In this document: positions 6,777 to 14,647 of the stretch, piece by piece
Position numbering within the stretch: the first letter of the stretch is position 1
Layout of the letters: each line of letters begins with the position of its first letter
Assembly: GCA_041908065.1 (NCBI GenBank)
Contig: JAYRGC010000065.1
Coordinates: 1 to 17,931, forward strand
DNA: 17,931 nt
Origin: JAYRGC01 sp041908065
GTDB taxonomy: Bacteria > Pseudomonadota > Alphaproteobacteria > UBA9219
Direction: 5' to 3'
Translations under genes and position numbers: made by a program
Notes under the pieces: model-generated
Database searches by the model: none
Told to the model about the DNA's origin: nothing
What the model saw: only the letters and a program-made list of their open reading frames with translations

Positions 6777-7925
6777 TCAGGGAACATAAGGCGCGACCTT
6801 TGGAGCTACTTCGTTGTTTATTGCCACCTCAACCCCGTTACGCAGTTTTATCTGGCCTGCGGTCACGACGGTTTCGCCTTCCTTGAGGCCGGAGGTTATG
6901 ACGATCATGTCTTTTCTGGAAGCTCCGGTTTCCACGAATCTCTGAGCGGCGATCAGTTTCGGTTTCGCCTTATCTTTTTCATCTTCGCCGCTTTCGCCGT
7001 TGCCGCTTTCTTCGACCACGTAGACTGTGCTGCCGTAAGGGTTCTTGGTGATGGCGGTGCGGGGAACTAGCAGCACGTCCTTAGGTTCGCCCGCCAGAAC
7101 CTTGGCCGTGACGTACATCCCGGGCAGAAGGGTTTTGTCGGGATTGGACAGAGAGGCGCGGACGGAAACGTTGCGAGTGTCGGCGTCCACCTTGGGATTT
7201 ATGATGGTTATCTCGCCGACGAATTCGGACGAAGGAAAAGCGTCGGAAGTCACGGAGATTCTTCCTCCGACCGCCAATTTGGAAATTTCCTGCTGCGGCA
7301 ATATGAAATCGACGTGCAATGGATCGACCTGCTGCAGGGTAACGACGGGAGATCCGGCGGCTACATATTGCCCCACGTCGGCTTTGATTATCCCGACGCG
7401 GCCTGAAAACGGGGCTAGGATAACCTTTTTCTCAATCGCGGCACGCTGCTGGGCTACCTGCGCCTTGGCCTGTTCCAAGCGCGCGCTGGCGGCGTCCACC
7501 GCGGCTTGGCTTATGGCTTGGACGTTCAACTGCTTGCGGTCGCGTTCCAGCGTCACCTCGGCCAATTTGGCTTCGGCCTGCAAAGCTCGCAGACGAGCCA
7601 TATCCTCGGCTGTTTTCAACTGGACTAAAAGCGTTCCCTCCTCGACCTCGGCGCCGGATTGCAGGTAAACGGCGTCGACCACTCCGCCGGTTTCGACCGC
7701 CAGCTCCGCCCCCTTAACCGCCTTGAGAGTGCCCAAGGCGGTTATCTCGTCCTGCCATTGCCCTCTTTCCGTCTTGGCTGTGGAAACGGTGAAGACTTTC
7801 GGGGTTTCCAATATCGCTTTTTTAATCATCATGTTTTTGAAAACGCCGAAGCCTGCCACAATGGCGGCGACGAAGGCCACGGCGGCGAGCATTCTCATCA
7901 TGTATTTGGCGGTTCCCTGCGGCAT
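6777..7925 (-). CDS. Efflux periplasmic adaptor (membrane fusion protein, RND type)
   Basis: Periplasmic adaptor of a tripartite efflux pump, linking an inner-membrane transporter to an outer-membrane channel. The 382-residue protein has an N-terminal membrane anchor (about 9-28). Lipoyl halves lie around 70-105 and 168-200, interrupted by an alpha-helical hairpin (about 106-166). Beta-barrel and membrane-proximal domains follow (about 205-370). LLVPRTAI (285-292) is typical of the family. A short acidic stretch at 305-321 looks like a loop insertion. GAGGA precedes the ATG at good spacing. The gene follows the outer-membrane factor by 31 bases and is surely co-transcribed. The expected inner-membrane RND pump gene is absent on both sides; repeats begin 29 bases past the stop. 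The substrate is unknown. Confidence 0.9.
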   Translation of the reverse strand: MPQGTAKYMMRMLAAVAFVAAIVAGFGVFKNMMIKKAILETPKVFTVSTAKTERGQWQDEITALGTLKAVKGAELAVETGGVVDAVYLQSGAEVEEGTLLVQLKTAEDMARLRALQAEAKLAEVTLERDRKQLNVQAISQAAVDAASARLEQAKAQVAQQRAAIEKKVILAPFSGRVGIIKADVGQYVAAGSPVVTLQQVDPLHVDFILPQQEISKLAVGGRISVTSDAFPSSEFVGEITIINPKVDADTRNVSVRASLSNPDKTLLPGMYVTAKVLAGEPKDVLLVPRTAITKNPYGSTVYVVEESGNGESGEDEKDKAKPKLIAAQRFVETGASRKDMIVITSGLKEGETVVTAGQIKLRNGVEVAINNEVAPKVAPYVP

Positions 7926-7956
7926 GGATTCCTCTTTTTCGTATTCCTATATCATA

Positions 7957-9399
7957 TCATTGCGAATAGCTGTTTCCCAAGGCATGGAACAATGCCGCCG
8001 TATCGGCGTAGCGGCGGGCACGGGCTTGGACTGCGGCGATCTTGGCCTTTTGCAGAGCTTGTTCGGCGTCGAGCAAGGCCAGATAGCTTATCGCTCCGGC
8101 GTCGAATTGCATCCGCGCCATTTCCATGCTGGCGGCGGCGGCCTTTTCCGCCTCGGTTTGGGTTTTTAACGCCTCGGCGTCGAATTGCAAGGCGCGGAGA
8201 ACGTCGGCTACTTCCCGCAAAGCCGTCAAAACCGCTCCGCGATACGCCGCCAAGGCTGCTTCATAGTCGGCTTCGGCGGCGCGGCGTTTGTGCAGCAATT
8301 CCCCGCCGCGAAAAAGCGGTTGCAGCACACCCTCCCCCACGCTCCAGATGGCGGAAGCGGGAGAAGCGAAGGCATCGATGTTATATGACTGCGAACCATA
8401 GCTCGCGCTGAGGGGAAAGCGCGGAAGCATATTGGCCGTGGCGATGCCAATCGCCGCGCTGGCGGCGCGCAGCTGGGATTCCGCCGCGCGTATGTCCGGC
8501 CTGTTTTTGACCAGATCCGACGGGAGCGTGACCGGCAATTCTTCCGGCAGTTTCAGGGAATCCAAGCCGATGTCCTCGCCCAAGCCTTCGTGCGGCATCC
8601 GGCCTGTCAACGCCGCCAACAGATTTCCGGCCTCGGAGGCTTTGCGCTCCAGATCGGGAAGCGTCGCCCGCGTCGCCGCCAAAGCGGCTTCCTGCGACAA
8701 CGTGGCCGATTTGGAGACGGCTCCGGCCTCGAACTGGGCGCGCAGCATCTCCAGCTGCTTTTCCGACGCGGCCACGTTTTCCCGCGCGGCGTCGATTTGC
8801 GCCAAAAACGCGGCGCGGGAGATGGCCGCAGTCACTATGTTCGCGGCCACGGAGGAACGGGCGGCGTCCAGATAAAAACGCTGATAATCCTCGGCGGCTT
8901 GGCTTTTTTCCAAGGCGCGGCGCGTCAATCCGAAAAAGTCGATAGCGTAGCTGACGTTCACCGAAGCGTTGTAAAGGGTGAAAGTGGGATCGACGAACCC
9001 GCCTCCGCCCGCCATGACCGAACGCTGGCTGGTGATATTTCCCGACAAGTCGACCGACGGAAACAGCGATCCGCGCATGGCAAAAACGCGCTCTTTCGCA
9101 GCTTTCAACGACGCCTCGGCCTCCTTGGCGGTGGGGTTGGATTGCAGACCGGACGCGACAAGGGCGTTCAAGGGGGAAGAACCGAAAAGATTCCACCACT
9201 CGGCTGGAACCTTGCCGTTGGGCAGGAATTTCTGCGCCACGCCGCCTGCGACGTCCGCGCTTGCGGTGGTTTGCGGGAATCCCGACGGGGAGTAGGCGGC
9301 GGCCTCTGGCGGCGGCGGCGGAACGAAATCCGGTCCGGCGGCGCAGGCCGACAACGCCAACATTCCCAAAAGTCCTAAAATCCTCAGCCCTGATAACAT
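7957..9399 (-). CDS. Outer-membrane efflux lipoprotein (TolC/NodT-OprM type)
   Basis: Trimeric outer-membrane channel of a tripartite efflux pump. The 480-residue protein starts with a lipoprotein signal peptide; the lipobox LSAC puts the acylated Cys at residue 19. It is followed by the Pro-rich segment AGPDFVPPPPPEA common to NodT/OprM lipoproteins. Two long coiled-coil repeats (OEP domains) form the rest, with Ala/Glu/Gln-rich helices and the family motif NRPDIRAAE (near residue 305). I chose 9399 over the upstream in-frame ATG because AGGA precedes it at 7 bases and the signal peptide begins there. It is first gene of a two-gene unit with the adaptor. It is divergent from lpxD, and a palindromic element lies in the shared upstream region. 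Confidence 0.92.
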   Translation of the reverse strand: MLSGLRILGLLGMLALSACAAGPDFVPPPPPEAAAYSPSGFPQTTASADVAGGVAQKFLPNGKVPAEWWNLFGSSPLNALVASGLQSNPTAKEAEASLKAAKERVFAMRGSLFPSVDLSGNITSQRSVMAGGGGFVDPTFTLYNASVNVSYAIDFFGLTRRALEKSQAAEDYQRFYLDAARSSVAANIVTAAISRAAFLAQIDAARENVAASEKQLEMLRAQFEAGAVSKSATLSQEAALAATRATLPDLERKASEAGNLLAALTGRMPHEGLGEDIGLDSLKLPEELPVTLPSDLVKNRPDIRAAESQLRAASAAIGIATANMLPRFPLSASYGSQSYNIDAFASPASAIWSVGEGVLQPLFRGGELLHKRRAAEADYEAALAAYRGAVLTALREVADVLRALQFDAEALKTQTEAEKAAAASMEMARMQFDAGAISYLALLDAEQALQKAKIAAVQARARRYADTAALFHALGNSYSQ

Positions 9400-9497
9400 G
9401 CTTGAATCCTGCTTGCGGCCTTGATGCAAGGCGAATATACGCGCAAAATTTCCTAATGCCAAAAATGGGAAGGAACCAACACTTCCAAAAATTGGGC

Positions 9498-9622
9498 GTC
9501 ATTGCGAGCCGCCACACTGTAGTTTGGACAGCGTTGAACGCTGTCGGGCGGCGAAGCAATCTAGTCATGGGAGCAACGGCTATGGATTGCTTCGCCGCCT
9601 GAAGAAGGCGGCTCGCAATGAC
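9498..9622. repeat. Palindromic element, family B, complete copy in a divergent promoter region
   Basis: Outer stem GTCATTGCGAGC (9498-9509) pairs with 9611-9622. The left arm pairs GCCGCC with GGCGGC (9508-9552) and holds GACAGCGTT-G-AACGCTGTC. The central arm pairs GAAGCAATC with GATTGCTTC. The right arm is GCCGCCT-GAAGA-AGGCGGC. It is the same design as 6522-6687 in the opposite orientation: the large arm here is on the left. The short right arm has a different but still paired stem. It fills much of the 301-base gap between the divergent OMF gene and lpxD. The rest of that gap (9400-9497, 9623-9700) shows no gene, and no convincing promoter was found. Confidence 0.85.
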
Positions 9623-9700
9623 AGCCCTTTTTTGCTAGTGTCCGTGGAAAGCGTCATCATTAGACTTCGCAGGACAATTGTTTTGGGAAAAGCGGAAAAA

Positions 9701-10810
9701 ATGTCGCACAGCAATAGCAAACAAAATATGACTATGGCCGAACTGGCGTTGGCCATAGGCGGGAAGCTGCACGGAAACGGCAATCTCGCCGTATGTCGCG
9801 TTTCCCATCCGGCTGACATCACGGACGATGCCTGTCTCGCGCTCGCCTTCGACGAAAATCTCTTGCCTATTCTGAAGGATTCTCCGGCCAAAGCGGCGGT
9901 GGTTGGCGCGAAAACCGACGATAAGGTTTTGGGATTTTTGGAATCCTATATCAAAGTCGAACGCCCTCGTCTGGCGATGGCGCGCATAACCGCCATTTTC
10001 GAAAGGCCTGCGCAAATAGCCAAAGGCGTGCATCCCTCGGCCATCGTCGAATCCGGCGCGGTTTTGGGCGACGGAGTGCGGATAGGGGCGATGGCCTATG
10101 TCGCAGCCGGAGCCAAGATAGGCGACAACTGCGCCATCCATCCGCAGGCCTATATAGGGGCGGAGGCGAAAATAGGCGCGGACAGCGTGATTTATTCCGG
10201 CGTCAGAATCGGCGCGAGGGTTCATATCGGCGAACGCTGCATCGCGCATTTCAACGCTTCCATAGGATCGGACGGCTTCAGCTTTGTCACACCCGAAATA
10301 GGAAGCGTCGAAGCGGCCAAAAGCGGTGGCGGGATCACGGCCACCAACACCGCCTTGATACGCATCGCCTCGCTGGGAACGGTGGAGATCGGAAACGACG
10401 TGGAAATAGGAGCCAATACCTCCATAGATCGCGGAACCGTAAGCGCGACCCGCATCGGCGACGGCACTAAGATAGACAATCAGGTGCAAATAGCCCACAA
10501 CGTCGTCATCGGCAAAGGCTGTTTGATTTGCGGCCGCACGGGAATAGCCGGAAGCGCCGTGATCGGCGATCGCGTCGTCTTGGGCGGCGGAACCGGAGTT
10601 GCGGATCACGTCAGCGTCGGCGACGATGTGGTGGCGATGGCGTTAAGCGGCATCGGCAACAACATAAAGCCCAAGACGCTAGTTGCCGGAATTCCGGCGA
10701 TCCCCCGCGAACAGGCCGCTGAAAACCTGTTGAACGTCAAACGCATCAAAACCCTGATGCGGCGTCTAGCGGACTTGGAAGCGAGGCTATCTTCCGACGG
10801 GAGTAAATAA
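9701..10810 (+). CDS. lpxD: UDP-3-O-(3-hydroxyacyl)glucosamine N-acyltransferase
   Basis: Adds the N-linked 3-hydroxyacyl chain from acyl-ACP to UDP-3-O-acylglucosamine, the third step of lipid A synthesis, in the cytoplasm. The 369-residue protein has an N-terminal uridine-binding domain (about 11-105). A left-handed beta-helix of hexapeptide repeats (about 108-325, many IGxxxx turns) follows, then a C-terminal helix. The motif SIDRGT (241-246) and catalytic His266 in IAHNVVIG are present. The start at 9701 has GCGGA six bases upstream; an ATG at 9728 is the alternative. In many proteobacteria lpxD sits with bamA, fabZ and lpxA, but here it stands alone. Of 37 Ile codons, 16 are ATA. It is convergent with ccoP. 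Confidence 0.96.
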   Translation: MSHSNSKQNMTMAELALAIGGKLHGNGNLAVCRVSHPADITDDACLALAFDENLLPILKDSPAKAAVVGAKTDDKVLGFLESYIKVERPRLAMARITAIFERPAQIAKGVHPSAIVESGAVLGDGVRIGAMAYVAAGAKIGDNCAIHPQAYIGAEAKIGADSVIYSGVRIGARVHIGERCIAHFNASIGSDGFSFVTPEIGSVEAAKSGGGITATNTALIRIASLGTVEIGNDVEIGANTSIDRGTVSATRIGDGTKIDNQVQIAHNVVIGKGCLICGRTGIAGSAVIGDRVVLGGGTGVADHVSVGDDVVAMALSGIGNNIKPKTLVAGIPAIPREQAAENLLNVKRIKTLMRRLADLEARLSSDGSK

Positions 10811-10824
10811 GCCAGAAATTGCTA

Positions 10825-10977
10825 TTACACAAAATATGGTCTCTTCCGCAAAACGTATTGGCAGGCTTTTCTAAAATTGCCTTCATTACGAAGTTACGGC
10901 CTTTGGCCGTAACTTCGAAAATGACGACGCTTGCTGTTGCGTTTGGATGCAAAAACACCCTCCTGTTTTGCGTAAGA
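10825..10977. repeat. Remnant region with family B arm palindrome and inverted ends
   Basis: The centre (10889-10917) is a perfect palindrome: a 13-bp stem with GAAGTTACGGCC and loop TTT. It equals the outermost arm of family B joined to itself without the internal arms. The ends are inverted with one mismatch: TTACACAAAA (10825-10834) and TTTTGCGTAA (10967-10976). The right tail (10948-10977) resembles the tail at 6717-6748. The region fills the 205-base gap between the convergent lpxD and ccoP genes. The central hairpin could act in transcription termination, though a U-tract is lacking. Confidence 0.55.
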
Positions 10978-11015
10978 ATCCGCAATATGCCAGATGCTAA
11001 ACGCAGTAGAGGGAT

Positions 11016-11903
11016 CTATTTTCCTCCGCCCAGCGAGTGGACATAGACCGCCAGTTGGCGAACGGTTCTATCGCTAAGCCTGCCTTCCCAAGTCGGCATC
11101 ACTCCGGCGCGGGAATTGGCGACGGTTGCGATTATCGACGCTTTGTCTCCGCCATAAAGCCATATATTGTCGCTCAGGCGCGGTGCGCCCATTTCCGGAT
11201 TTCCTTCGCCGTTATCGCCATGGCAGGCGACGCAGTTTTGGGCGAACAGCTCCTTGCCCTTGCTGAAAGCCTCGGTCTGCGCCGCTTTGTCGCCTTGGTG
11301 GAGATTGGCGACGTATTCCGCCACCTGTTCAACCTCAGCCGGTTGCAATATCCCGTCTTTTCCGAAGGCCGGCATTTGGTTGTCGCGCATCTGCGGATGA
11401 CCCGAACGCACGCCGTAACGTATGGTCGTATATATCTGCTCAAGCGTTCCGCCCCATAGCCAGTCGTCGTCGTTTAGATTGGGATAGCCGTTGCCGCCCA
11501 TAGCACCGGAACCGTGGCAAGCCGCGCAGTTATCCTTGAAAGCGACGGCTCCTCCGGCGCGGCCAAAGGCGTAAAGCTCGCGATTATTGCGAATTTCTTC
11601 GAGGCTGGCCGCGTCGAATTTCGGTTCGAACTTCGACTTCATGGCGGCGATTTCGGATTGCTGCTCCTTTAACTGGGCGTATTGCGTCCAGCCCCACATG
11701 CCCTTGGTGTTGTCGGAGGCCGTCGGCCAAGCGGGATAAACCACCCAATAGCCGACCGAGAATATCACGCAAAGATAAAATACCCACAGCCACCAACGCG
11801 GAGCCGGATGGTTAAGCTCCTTGATGCCGTCCCATTCGTGGCCGGTGGTCTCTACGCCGCTGAGACTGTCACGTTCCTTGGGCTGATTCTTATCGTCGTT
11901 CAT
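11016..11903 (-). CDS. ccoP: Cytochrome c oxidase cbb3-type, subunit III (diheme cytochrome c)
   Basis: Membrane-anchored diheme cytochrome c of the cbb3 oxidase, accepting electrons on the periplasmic side. The 295-residue protein has an N-terminal CcoP domain with one transmembrane segment (about 38-57). Two class I cytochrome c domains follow with heme sites CAACH (126-130) and CVACH (224-228). Likely axial Met ligands are in QMPAF (Met177) and VMPTW (Met269). The start at 11903 follows GGGGAG at 7 bases. It is the last gene of ccoNOQP, 50 bases after ccoQ. No ccoG, ccoH, ccoI or ccoS follows; convergent lpxD lies there instead, so assembly factors must be elsewhere. Confidence 0.96.
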   Translation of the reverse strand: MNDDKNQPKERDSLSGVETTGHEWDGIKELNHPAPRWWLWVFYLCVIFSVGYWVVYPAWPTASDNTKGMWGWTQYAQLKEQQSEIAAMKSKFEPKFDAASLEEIRNNRELYAFGRAGGAVAFKDNCAACHGSGAMGGNGYPNLNDDDWLWGGTLEQIYTTIRYGVRSGHPQMRDNQMPAFGKDGILQPAEVEQVAEYVANLHQGDKAAQTEAFSKGKELFAQNCVACHGDNGEGNPEMGAPRLSDNIWLYGGDKASIIATVANSRAGVMPTWEGRLSDRTVRQLAVYVHSLGGGK

Positions 11904-11953
11904 AGCGAAACTCCCCTTCAGCGATGCCGCCTCTTAGGTGAATGTTTTAAAAC

Positions 11954-12124
11954 TTACTTCGCGCCGTCTCCGTCACAAAACGGGATTTTCCCGTAAGATT
12001 CGAAACGTTCGCGGTTTCTCGGCGACCAAGACCACAAGGCGATGCCGACAAAGACCGCGAAGAAGAACACGGTTATCGCGGACGGCCCGTGTTTGGCCAA
12101 AACATCCAACGCTTGCGTCCACAT
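11954..12124 (-). CDS. ccoQ: Cytochrome c oxidase cbb3-type, subunit IV (CcoQ)
   Basis: Small accessory subunit thought to stabilise the cbb3 complex. The 56-residue frame starts MWTQALDVLAKHG, has one hydrophobic segment (about 16-32) and ends YGKIPFCDGDGAK. The end matches the typical CcoQ tail in which a short charged segment leads to a Pro and acidic residues. It begins two bases after the ccoO stop and ends 50 bases before ccoP, exactly where ccoQ belongs in ccoNOQP. The ribosome binding site is weak (AAGGG about 9 bases upstream), so it is probably coupled to ccoO translation. The gene is easily missed because of its size; a length-limited gene search would skip it. Confidence 0.92.
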   Translation of the reverse strand: MWTQALDVLAKHGPSAITVFFFAVFVGIALWSWSPRNRERFESYGKIPFCDGDGAK

Positions 12125-12126
12125 GA

Positions 12127-12888
12127 TCAGTTGCCCTTTCCGGCGGTCACGCCACGGGCGGCCATGTCGACGTCGGGATCGTATTTGGCGAAATCGACCA
12201 TGGTTCCCAAAACCTGCAAATAGGCCACCAAAGCGTCCATTTCCGATATCGTCTCCGGCTTTCCGTCAAAGGAGCGCGAGGCGACCTTCTTGCCGTAACG
12301 CGCCTCTAGGCCGGAGGTTTCGGTTCCGGCGATCGCGGCCTGCGCCTTGGCGTCGTCCAAGGCTTTGGAGATCATCTCGTCGGTGTACGGAACGCCCACG
12401 ATCTGCAAGGCGCGCAAATGCTCGGAGATATTATGCATATCCACGGTGCGATCGCGCAGGAACGCGTAAGGAGGCATTATGGATTCCGGCACGACTTGAC
12501 GCGGATCGATCAAATGCGAAACGTGCCAAGCGTCGGAATATTTGCCGCCGATGCGAGCGAGATCGGGGCCGGTGCGCGCCGATCCCCATTGAAACGGGCG
12601 ATCGTACATGCTTTCCGCCGCCAACGAATAATGGCCGTAACGCTCCACCTCGTCGCGCAACGGACGCACCTGCTGGCTATGGCAAAGATAGCAGCCCTCG
12701 CGGATATAGATGTTCTGTCCCGCCAGCTCCAGCGGAGTATAGGGGCGCATTCCCTGCACTTTCTCGATGGTCGTTTCCATGCGAAACAGCGGAACTATCT
12801 CGACCAATCCGCCGATGGAAACCACCACGGCGACGGCGATCAAAAACAGTATGGAGTTCTTTTCCAGTTTAGCGTGATGCCTTAGCAT
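12127..12888 (-). CDS. ccoO: Cytochrome c oxidase cbb3-type, subunit II (monoheme cytochrome c)
   Basis: Membrane-anchored monoheme cytochrome c that passes electrons from CcoP to the CcoN active site. The 253-residue protein has one N-terminal membrane helix (about 12-34), and the heme c motif CYLCH at 66-70 in the family-typical context YIREGCYLCHSQQVRP. IMPPYAFL in the middle of the protein supplies the likely Met ligand. A strong GGGGAGG lies before the ATG. It follows ccoN by 25 bases and precedes ccoQ by two, so the genes are one transcript. Confidence 0.97.
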   Translation of the reverse strand: MLRHHAKLEKNSILFLIAVAVVVSIGGLVEIVPLFRMETTIEKVQGMRPYTPLELAGQNIYIREGCYLCHSQQVRPLRDEVERYGHYSLAAESMYDRPFQWGSARTGPDLARIGGKYSDAWHVSHLIDPRQVVPESIMPPYAFLRDRTVDMHNISEHLRALQIVGVPYTDEMISKALDDAKAQAAIAGTETSGLEARYGKKVASRSFDGKPETISEMDALVAYLQVLGTMVDFAKYDPDVDMAARGVTAGKGN

Positions 12889-12913
12889 CTTGTCCTCCCC
12901 CTCGCCATTGCTT

Positions 12914-14368
12914 TCAACGCGCCGCCGCCACGGCCACGCCGCTTTGCGCGACCTCGCCGTTGCCCTTAATCGTCTTGATCGCGTTGTAGACCATTATCAA
13001 CGTCCCCAAGAGGAACAACGCCCCGCCCAAGGCGCGCATGATATAATAGGGATGCTGCGCCTGAACCACTTCGCTGAACGAGTATTGCAGAAAGCCCTGA
13101 TCGTCATACGAACGCCACATCAAGCCTTGCATGATGCCAGCAACCCACATCGACGATATGTAGAGGACGATGCCGATAGTGGAAATCCACAAGTGGGCGC
13201 GTATCAGGCCAATCGAGTGCATGGCCGGACGATTCCACAGGCGCGGAACCAGATAATAGATCGCCCCGAAGCTGATATAGGCGACCCACCCCAACGCCCC
13301 CGAATGGACGTGCCCCACAGTCCAGTTGGTGTAGTGGCTGAGGGCGTTCACTTCCTTGATCGACATGAGAGGCCCTTCGAAAGTGCTCATGCCATAGAAC
13401 GCCAGCGCGATTATCATGAATTGGAGTATCGGATCGTCGCGCAGTTTATTCCATGCCCCCGACAGCGTCATCACGCCGTTTATCATGCCGCCCCAGCTGG
13501 GCATCCACAGCATGATAGAGAAGGTCATCCCCAAGGTTTGCGCCCAATCCGGCAACGAAGTGTAGTGCAGGTGGTGCGGCCCCGCCCATATGTAGATGAA
13601 GATGAGCGACCAGAAGTGGAGTATCGACAGGCGATAGGAGTATATCGGGCGGTTGGCCTGCTTGGGGATGAAGTAGTACATAATGCCCAAGAATCCGGCG
13701 GTAAGGAAGAACCCGACCGCGTTATGCCCGTACCACCATTGTATCAACGCGCTCTGCACGCCAGCCCAAGCCGAATAGCTTTTTGCCTCCGTCCACGATA
13801 CCGGCAAAGATACGTTGTTGACCAAGTGCAATATCGCCACGGTGACTATGAAGCCGAGGTAGAACCAGTTCGCCACATATATATGCGGCTCCTTGCGGTT
13901 TTTCAGCGTCATCAGGTAAACCAGCAGATAGGCGACCCAAACCACGGTCAACCAAAGATCGGCGTACCATTCCGGCTCGGCGTATTCCCTGCCTTGCGTG
14001 ACGCCGAGGACATAGCCCAAAGCCGCCATTACGATGAATGCCTGATAACCCCAGAAGGTGAAATAAGGCAGCCATCCGCCCCATATTCTGGTCTGGCATG
14101 TGCGTTGAACGACGTAATAGCTGGTCGCGAACAGCACGCTGCCCCCGAAGGCGAAGATGACGCCGGAAGTATGTACGGGGCGTAAGCGGCCAAAGTTCAG
14201 ATATTCTATGAAATTAAGCTGCGGCCATGCCATTTCCAAAGCCAGATATAGGCCTACGGCCATTCCCACCACGCCCCAGAATATCGCGGCCACGGTAAAC
14301 AAGCGGATAACGCCGTCGTCGTAACGCGGCGAGGTTCCTGCGGACGGGGATGATGCGGTTGCTGTCAT
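12914..14368 (-). CDS. ccoN: Cytochrome c oxidase cbb3-type, subunit I (catalytic)
   Basis: Heme-copper oxidase subunit that reduces oxygen to water and pumps protons; cbb3 enzymes have high oxygen affinity and serve microaerobic respiration. The 484-residue protein has about 12 hydrophobic helices. Expected ligands are present: His66 (low-spin heme), His215 with His265-His266 (CuB), Tyr259 (the cross-linked Tyr of C-type oxidases), His353 (heme b3) and His355 (low-spin heme). I chose 14368 because MTATASS leads directly into the conserved region and GGAG lies about 10 bases upstream. The frame extends 49 codons further only through unlike sequence. It heads ccoNOQP. I looked for an FNR/FixK palindrome upstream and saw none. 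Confidence 0.97.
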   Translation of the reverse strand: MTATASSPSAGTSPRYDDGVIRLFTVAAIFWGVVGMAVGLYLALEMAWPQLNFIEYLNFGRLRPVHTSGVIFAFGGSVLFATSYYVVQRTCQTRIWGGWLPYFTFWGYQAFIVMAALGYVLGVTQGREYAEPEWYADLWLTVVWVAYLLVYLMTLKNRKEPHIYVANWFYLGFIVTVAILHLVNNVSLPVSWTEAKSYSAWAGVQSALIQWWYGHNAVGFFLTAGFLGIMYYFIPKQANRPIYSYRLSILHFWSLIFIYIWAGPHHLHYTSLPDWAQTLGMTFSIMLWMPSWGGMINGVMTLSGAWNKLRDDPILQFMIIALAFYGMSTFEGPLMSIKEVNALSHYTNWTVGHVHSGALGWVAYISFGAIYYLVPRLWNRPAMHSIGLIRAHLWISTIGIVLYISSMWVAGIMQGLMWRSYDDQGFLQYSFSEVVQAQHPYYIMRALGGALFLLGTLIMVYNAIKTIKGNGEVAQSGVAVAAAR

Positions 14369-14554
14369 TTTATCAGGGCTCCGGCCTCGGTTATTTTTAA
14401 GGGCTGGGATGTAGCTGGTAAACTCGATCGGCTCGGCAAAAAACGAGGGATTAAGGCAAAGCCCCCAGACGCGAATCGCCGCAGGGCGAATCCTATATCT
14501 CCTTATAAAAAACACAATGACTTTTTCCAGCTTTTTCCTGTTTTTATTAACTGG

Positions 14555-14583
14555 TTGCTCTTTTGCCGGATTAGCCCTACAAA
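14555..14583 (+). promoter_or_regulatory. Candidate promoter for tRNA-Leu
   Basis: TTGCTC and TACAAA are separated by 17 bases, with the second box about 65 bases before the mature tRNA 5' end. Match to the sigma-70 consensus is only partial. Nothing else in the 279-base gap between ccoN and the tRNA looks more like a promoter in this direction. Confidence 0.2.
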
Positions 14584-14647
14584 CTCGCCTGCCATGGCGC
14601 GCCTGCCGAAGCTCTTGGGGGAGATAGGCGCGTTTTTGTGTTGTCGG

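Noticed and set aside
12890..14185. Plus-strand open frame of 431 codons opposite ccoN
   Set aside because: It is an antisense shadow of ccoN, rich in His, Arg and Gln with no recognisable domain.
14369..14647. Search for an FNR/FixK site (TTGAT-N4-ATCAA) upstream of ccoN
   Set aside because: No convincing match was seen on either strand by eye, so no oxygen-responsive site is annotated despite the cbb3 operon.
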